Assembly (NCBI GenBank): GCA_005019695.1
Contig: RXID01014539.1
Span: forward strand, 124,001 to 188,000
Direction of reading: 5' to 3'
DNA: 64,000 bases
DNA from: Trichopus zeylanicus subsp. travancoricus
Lineage: Eukaryota > Streptophyta > Magnoliopsida > Dioscoreales > Dioscoreaceae
In this document: in pieces, positions 60,601 through 64,000 of the stretch
How positions within the stretch are numbered: the stretch's first letter is position 1
Layout of the letters: every line of letters begins with the position of its first letter
Translations under genes and position numbers: made by a program
The notes under the pieces: model-generated
Seen by the model: only the letters and a program-made list of their open reading frames with translations
What the model was told of the DNA's origin: nothing
Databases searched by the model: none

Positions 60601-63600
60601 TTGGGAGCAATCTTCAAGTTGATTGCTATTTTTTTGTATAGCCTCCATGAGATGTAAACAACAACATCTATGTTTTCATCAAATACTGCTTGCAGTGAAT
60701 AAGTTTTTTGAATTCATCTTTGTGTTTAAAGACTTGTATGAACTACATTACAGAAACCTCATCGCCATTACATTTATTCATTTTCTTGTCTCACAGTCTT
60801 TGCTTCCAGATTATCAGAGGCTTTTGAGTTCCATGCCCTCACGCAGATTAAATGCTTCCAAGCTTATAGATAACAGTGGTAAGACATAATCTACTTTTTG
60901 ATAATGTATATATTATGTAATATACCTCTTTAAGCCTTAGTTTGTCAAGGTTTTCTTCTAACTGCTGAAAACTAGTTTCACGTATCTTTGGTGTTGGTTG
61001 TAGCATACCTCCTACTACAGTAAATCTGATTTGAACCAACAGGATCCAGAACCTGCCATAATTAATATTGTTTATGTGGTGATGATGTTTATGCTGTCAA
61101 TTTTATTGCTCATTAAGGGAACATTGAACAGTAGAGCAAGTGTAACGTATGATCTAGGTGATCATTTCATGTGCAAAAGGATGGATATAGGCATATAGGC
61201 AAATGGTTATACATAACACGAAATTGTCATTGGTACATGGCAATCGGTGGGGGTTCTTGTGTTGATAGTACTTATCTTATGTGCTTTAAGTGAGTTGAAT
61301 AGTCAACAATATCCCTCTGCACCTTTCCTTGACAATTTTTCCATTTTTGTCTGTTTTTCTTTTGAATGGGTATTACCAATAATGTGAGTCTAAAGTCAGA
61401 ATTACCCCTTCCTACTGCTACTCACTATTCACCTTGTCTCAGTGTTAGTGATGCTTTGCAGCATTTTCCATAGTGCACTGAAGTGTTCTATTTTCCAGAG
61501 TATTTTCAGAATAAACTGGTTGAGACTATACAATTCATGGAAATATTGAACTTAAAAGACAGCATTGAGAAAGATACTTTTTTCCGTAAGTTGCCAAACT
61601 TAGCAGAACAACTTCCCTGTCAGATAGTGTTGAAAAAGGTATCAGAAGTTTTCCTTCCAGTCTGCATTTATTTTGACTCTGGACTGAAAGTTGGTCTCAC
61701 ATATTCTGTGCTTGTGTTATAGTTGCTTCCAATGTTGGCTTCTGCCCTTGAGTTTGGATCGGCTGCTTCTCCTGCCTTGACAGCTTTATTAAAGCTGGGT
61801 TCCTGGCTTTCAGCGGATGAATTCAGTGTGAAGGTCATCTTAGCACTTTGTGCACAACCATACTTACCTTTGTCAATCTAATACCTTGTTCTTTGTCTTC
61901 TTTGTCCATGCACCTGTTTTTTATTAAAATAATGTTTCAGCATTGAATGGTATTGTCTAATTATTGTTTTCCTACAGGTATTGCCTACTATTGTGAAACT
62001 ATTTGCCTCTAATGATCGTGCTATTCGAGTAGGCCTTTTGCAACACATAGATCAGTTTGGAGAATCATTAACTGCTCAAATTGTTGATGAGCAAGTATGT
62101 GACCAATTTGAATCATCTGTATTTTTCTTTCTTTATTGTTTCCTTTTTTGGGGGGTCTTCTTTGAAAATCTAATATACCAGTGGTCATTTTAATAGGTTT
62201 TTCCTCATGTTGCAACTGGATTCTCTGATACGTCTGCCTTTCTTCGTGAACAAACATTAAAGTCCATGCTCATTTTGGCACCAAAGGTATGCACTTTCAT
62301 CAAGGCTGTTTGTTCACTAATTATATATATTTCCATCCTTTTGAGACCAATATATTTTAGAAGTTCGCAAAACAGCCAGATTTGGTCTGTGCATCTTGCT
62401 TGTAACTACAACATACACGGTTTATGCCAGGTAGCTTGTTCATCTATGAAGTTTTTTGTCTAAACATTTCTATGGAAAAATTGAACTTCTTGTTACTGAT
62501 CTAAAAAATTATCATTTCCATTTGTGCTTCTTCTTGCCAGTTTGTAATTCTAATTTATCTTTCTAGATTGAAGTTGCCAACTGAATATTAAATAATTTTT
62601 CTCTAGTCATTTTAAGTGTTATGGATTCTAGCCCTTCATCATTTCAATTTGCTTCTTTTTTATTATGGTTATCAGCTTGATCTAGCTAGTTACCTGCCTC
62701 ACTTCTATACTTAGATAAACATGGTCAATGGTTAATCTTTATAACCAGAACAAACATTTTGTAACAATCTTTATTCAAATTTGGGCGGAATTAATCCATT
62801 AAGCTTGTTCTATGACATCTAAGCTTGTTTGGTAATTCCTTATTTCTTGTTCATTTTAGTTTTGTTTTTTCTAGTCTAAATCTCTATAAAACTTTTTCAG
62901 TGCATCTGTATCAGAGGAACCATTGAAATACACATTCAATGTGGAATTTCTCTCTTGCCTCATTATGTGTCCAAATGCCTTTTCTTTGGAAATAACTTCT
63001 GCTTGATTTATATCTTAGAAAAAATTGCTAATACTTGTTTGGTAATTGCATTCTAAATTGTTCATTTGCTTCATCTGCATGCAGGGCACATGTTTGATGG
63101 TCAAACTCTGTTTCTTAACTATAGAATCACCCAATTTCTTTCTTTTGCTTGCAGTTGTCTCAACGTACAATTTCAGGATCCTTACTGAAGTACCTATCAA
63201 AGTTGCAGGTGCCTTTTCATTTTGCATCAAATTTGAAGTCAAAATTTTCATCTACTAGCATTTTGTGATTCCATGCTGCTTGCTCTTATATTTATGTTTT
63301 TGAACTTGTGTTTCCATCTTTTTGCGGGATTATTTCATCAACAGGTGGATGAAGAACCAGCTATTCGGACAAATACTACAATCCTTCTTGGGAATATAGC
63401 GAGCTATTTGAATGAAGGGGTCTGTGTTCAAACCATCATGGTTTTTTCTTCATTATTTTTGTTAATTATTGGATTGTTAAGCTATATAGCCTGAAAATAG
63501 TGTTGTTCAACTTTAGTTTGTGTACCAAGAGTTCTTAACCACAGAATTTTTGGTTTAGAAAATTATGCTCTTCTTTATTTCCCCTGCTTGTACTTCTACT

Positions 63601-64000
63601 AACTGTTCATTTGTGATTAATGCATGACGCAGACTAGGAAGAGAGTCTTGATCAATGCGTTCACCATTCGTGCTCTGCGAGACAATTTTGCTCCAGCTCG
63701 AGCGGCAGGTATCTTATTTTATACAGGCATCTTATTTTTTCTGGCTCTCATCTATAAGCTTGTAAATTTGATGTCTTTAATATGATGGCCTAGTGGCTTA
63801 TGTCTTTTTATTAAGTCATATAATTGATTATCTGAATTTTCAAGGAATTAGTATCTGATATGAAACTAACGACTCCATAGCTATCCTCTTACTGATGGTT
63901 CCCTTGCCTGCATGATGCCATTCCAACAGGAATAATGGCTCTGACTGCCACTTGTTCATACTATGACATGACTGAAATTGCGACCCGCATTCTACCAAAT
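54638..64000 (+). CDS. SCYL1-type N-terminal kinase-like protein, partial
   Basis: Sixteen exons chain in frame: 54638-54763, 56712-56810, 57192-57343, 57914-57986, 58343-58465, 59436-59544, 60453-60532, 60797-60878, 61499-61638, 61723-61833, 61978-62094, 62197-62286, 63155-63208, 63345-63419, 63633-63708 and 63930 to the window edge, 526 residues so far. The product starts MLKFLKGVVAGSGAGLKDLP. Residues about 30-300 form a pseudokinase: HGN (in LVHGNVCLAS) stands where active kinases have HRD, and AFDVL replaces DFG. The rest is HEAT-repeat sequence (LPTIVKLFASNDRAIRVGLL, PAIRTNTTILLGNIA). It closely resembles the plant protein described as cytoplasmic tRNA export protein CTEXP; SCYL1 homologues act in tRNA export and Golgi traffic. 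The C-terminus lies beyond the window. Confidence 0.95.
55937..56137. mobile_element. MITE in intron 1 of the SCYL1-like gene
   Basis: About 200 bp with inverted ends GGGCCTTTTTGGATTGTGA and, read inward from the right, GGGCATATTTGGATTGTGA. The end style suggests hAT or PIF/Harbinger MITEs; no target duplication was recognised. Confidence 0.7.
60078..60373. mobile_element. Probable MITE in intron 6 of the SCYL1-like gene
   Basis: GGTGTTTGGATGTG at the left and TGTATCCAAACCCC at the right are imperfect inverted ends; the interior is rich in GGAATTGG and CCAATTCC variants that can pair with each other. Confidence 0.55.

Noticed and set aside
1..64000. CRISPR arrays, bacterial operons, rRNA or organelle genes
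   Set aside because: None seen; the spliced genes and retrotransposons mark this as plant nuclear DNA.

Overview
The window is nuclear DNA from a flowering plant. Three things show this: group III WRKY transcription factor genes with the usual three-exon layout, a 16-exon run of an SCYL1-type pseudokinase/HEAT gene, and dense plant transposons primed by initiator-Met tRNA. The GC-rich first exon of the SCYL1 gene, set in AT-rich surroundings, leans towards a monocot (inference). No rRNA, tRNA, CRISPR or bacterial feature was seen.

Layout. (1) 0-16 kb: a dead WRKY gene on + at 3.5-6.6 kb and 15.85-16.04 kb. A 2.2-kb solo LTR split its first exon. A further 9.2-kb insert split its last exon, and nested in that insert is a 6.5-kb hAT transposon whose transposase frame is open except for one TGA. 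(2) 16-24 kb: no gene recognised; it holds a diverged local duplication, two TRIM retrotransposons (a third lies at 0.6-1.1 kb and a fourth at 47.4-48.0 kb), a pyrimidine-rich repeat and a deleted hAT copy. (3) 24-25.1 kb: a second, frameshifted WRKY pseudogene on -. (4) 27.16-33.50 kb: a full-length but disabled Ty3/gypsy chromovirus on -, with matching CTAGG target duplications. (5) 34.2-35.6 kb: an intact WRKY gene on -. (6) 36-48 kb: AT-rich repeat ground with a third hAT copy, a foldback MITE, a 678-bp tandem duplication and a Ty1/copia solo LTR; the 46.2-47.1 kb stretch is an older duplicate lacking these insertions, so it serves as an empty-site control. (7) 48.7-50.1 kb: a second intact WRKY gene on - with an altered zinc finger. 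(8) 50.4-53.1 kb: a Ty1/copia remnant keeping LTRs, gag and protease only. (9) 54.6 kb to the window end: the SCYL1/CTEXP-like gene on +, 16 exons in frame, continuing past the edge.

Overall this is a local array of group III WRKY genes, two alive and two dead, broken up by nested transposons and flanked by a conserved housekeeping gene. The least ordinary material is the hAT family (GC-rich subterminal block with telo-box motifs, a second ORF, a telomere-like insert in one copy), the conserved palindrome in the TRIM elements, and the non-canonical zinc-ligand spacing in both intact WRKY genes. All product names rest on motif reading by eye; no searches were run.
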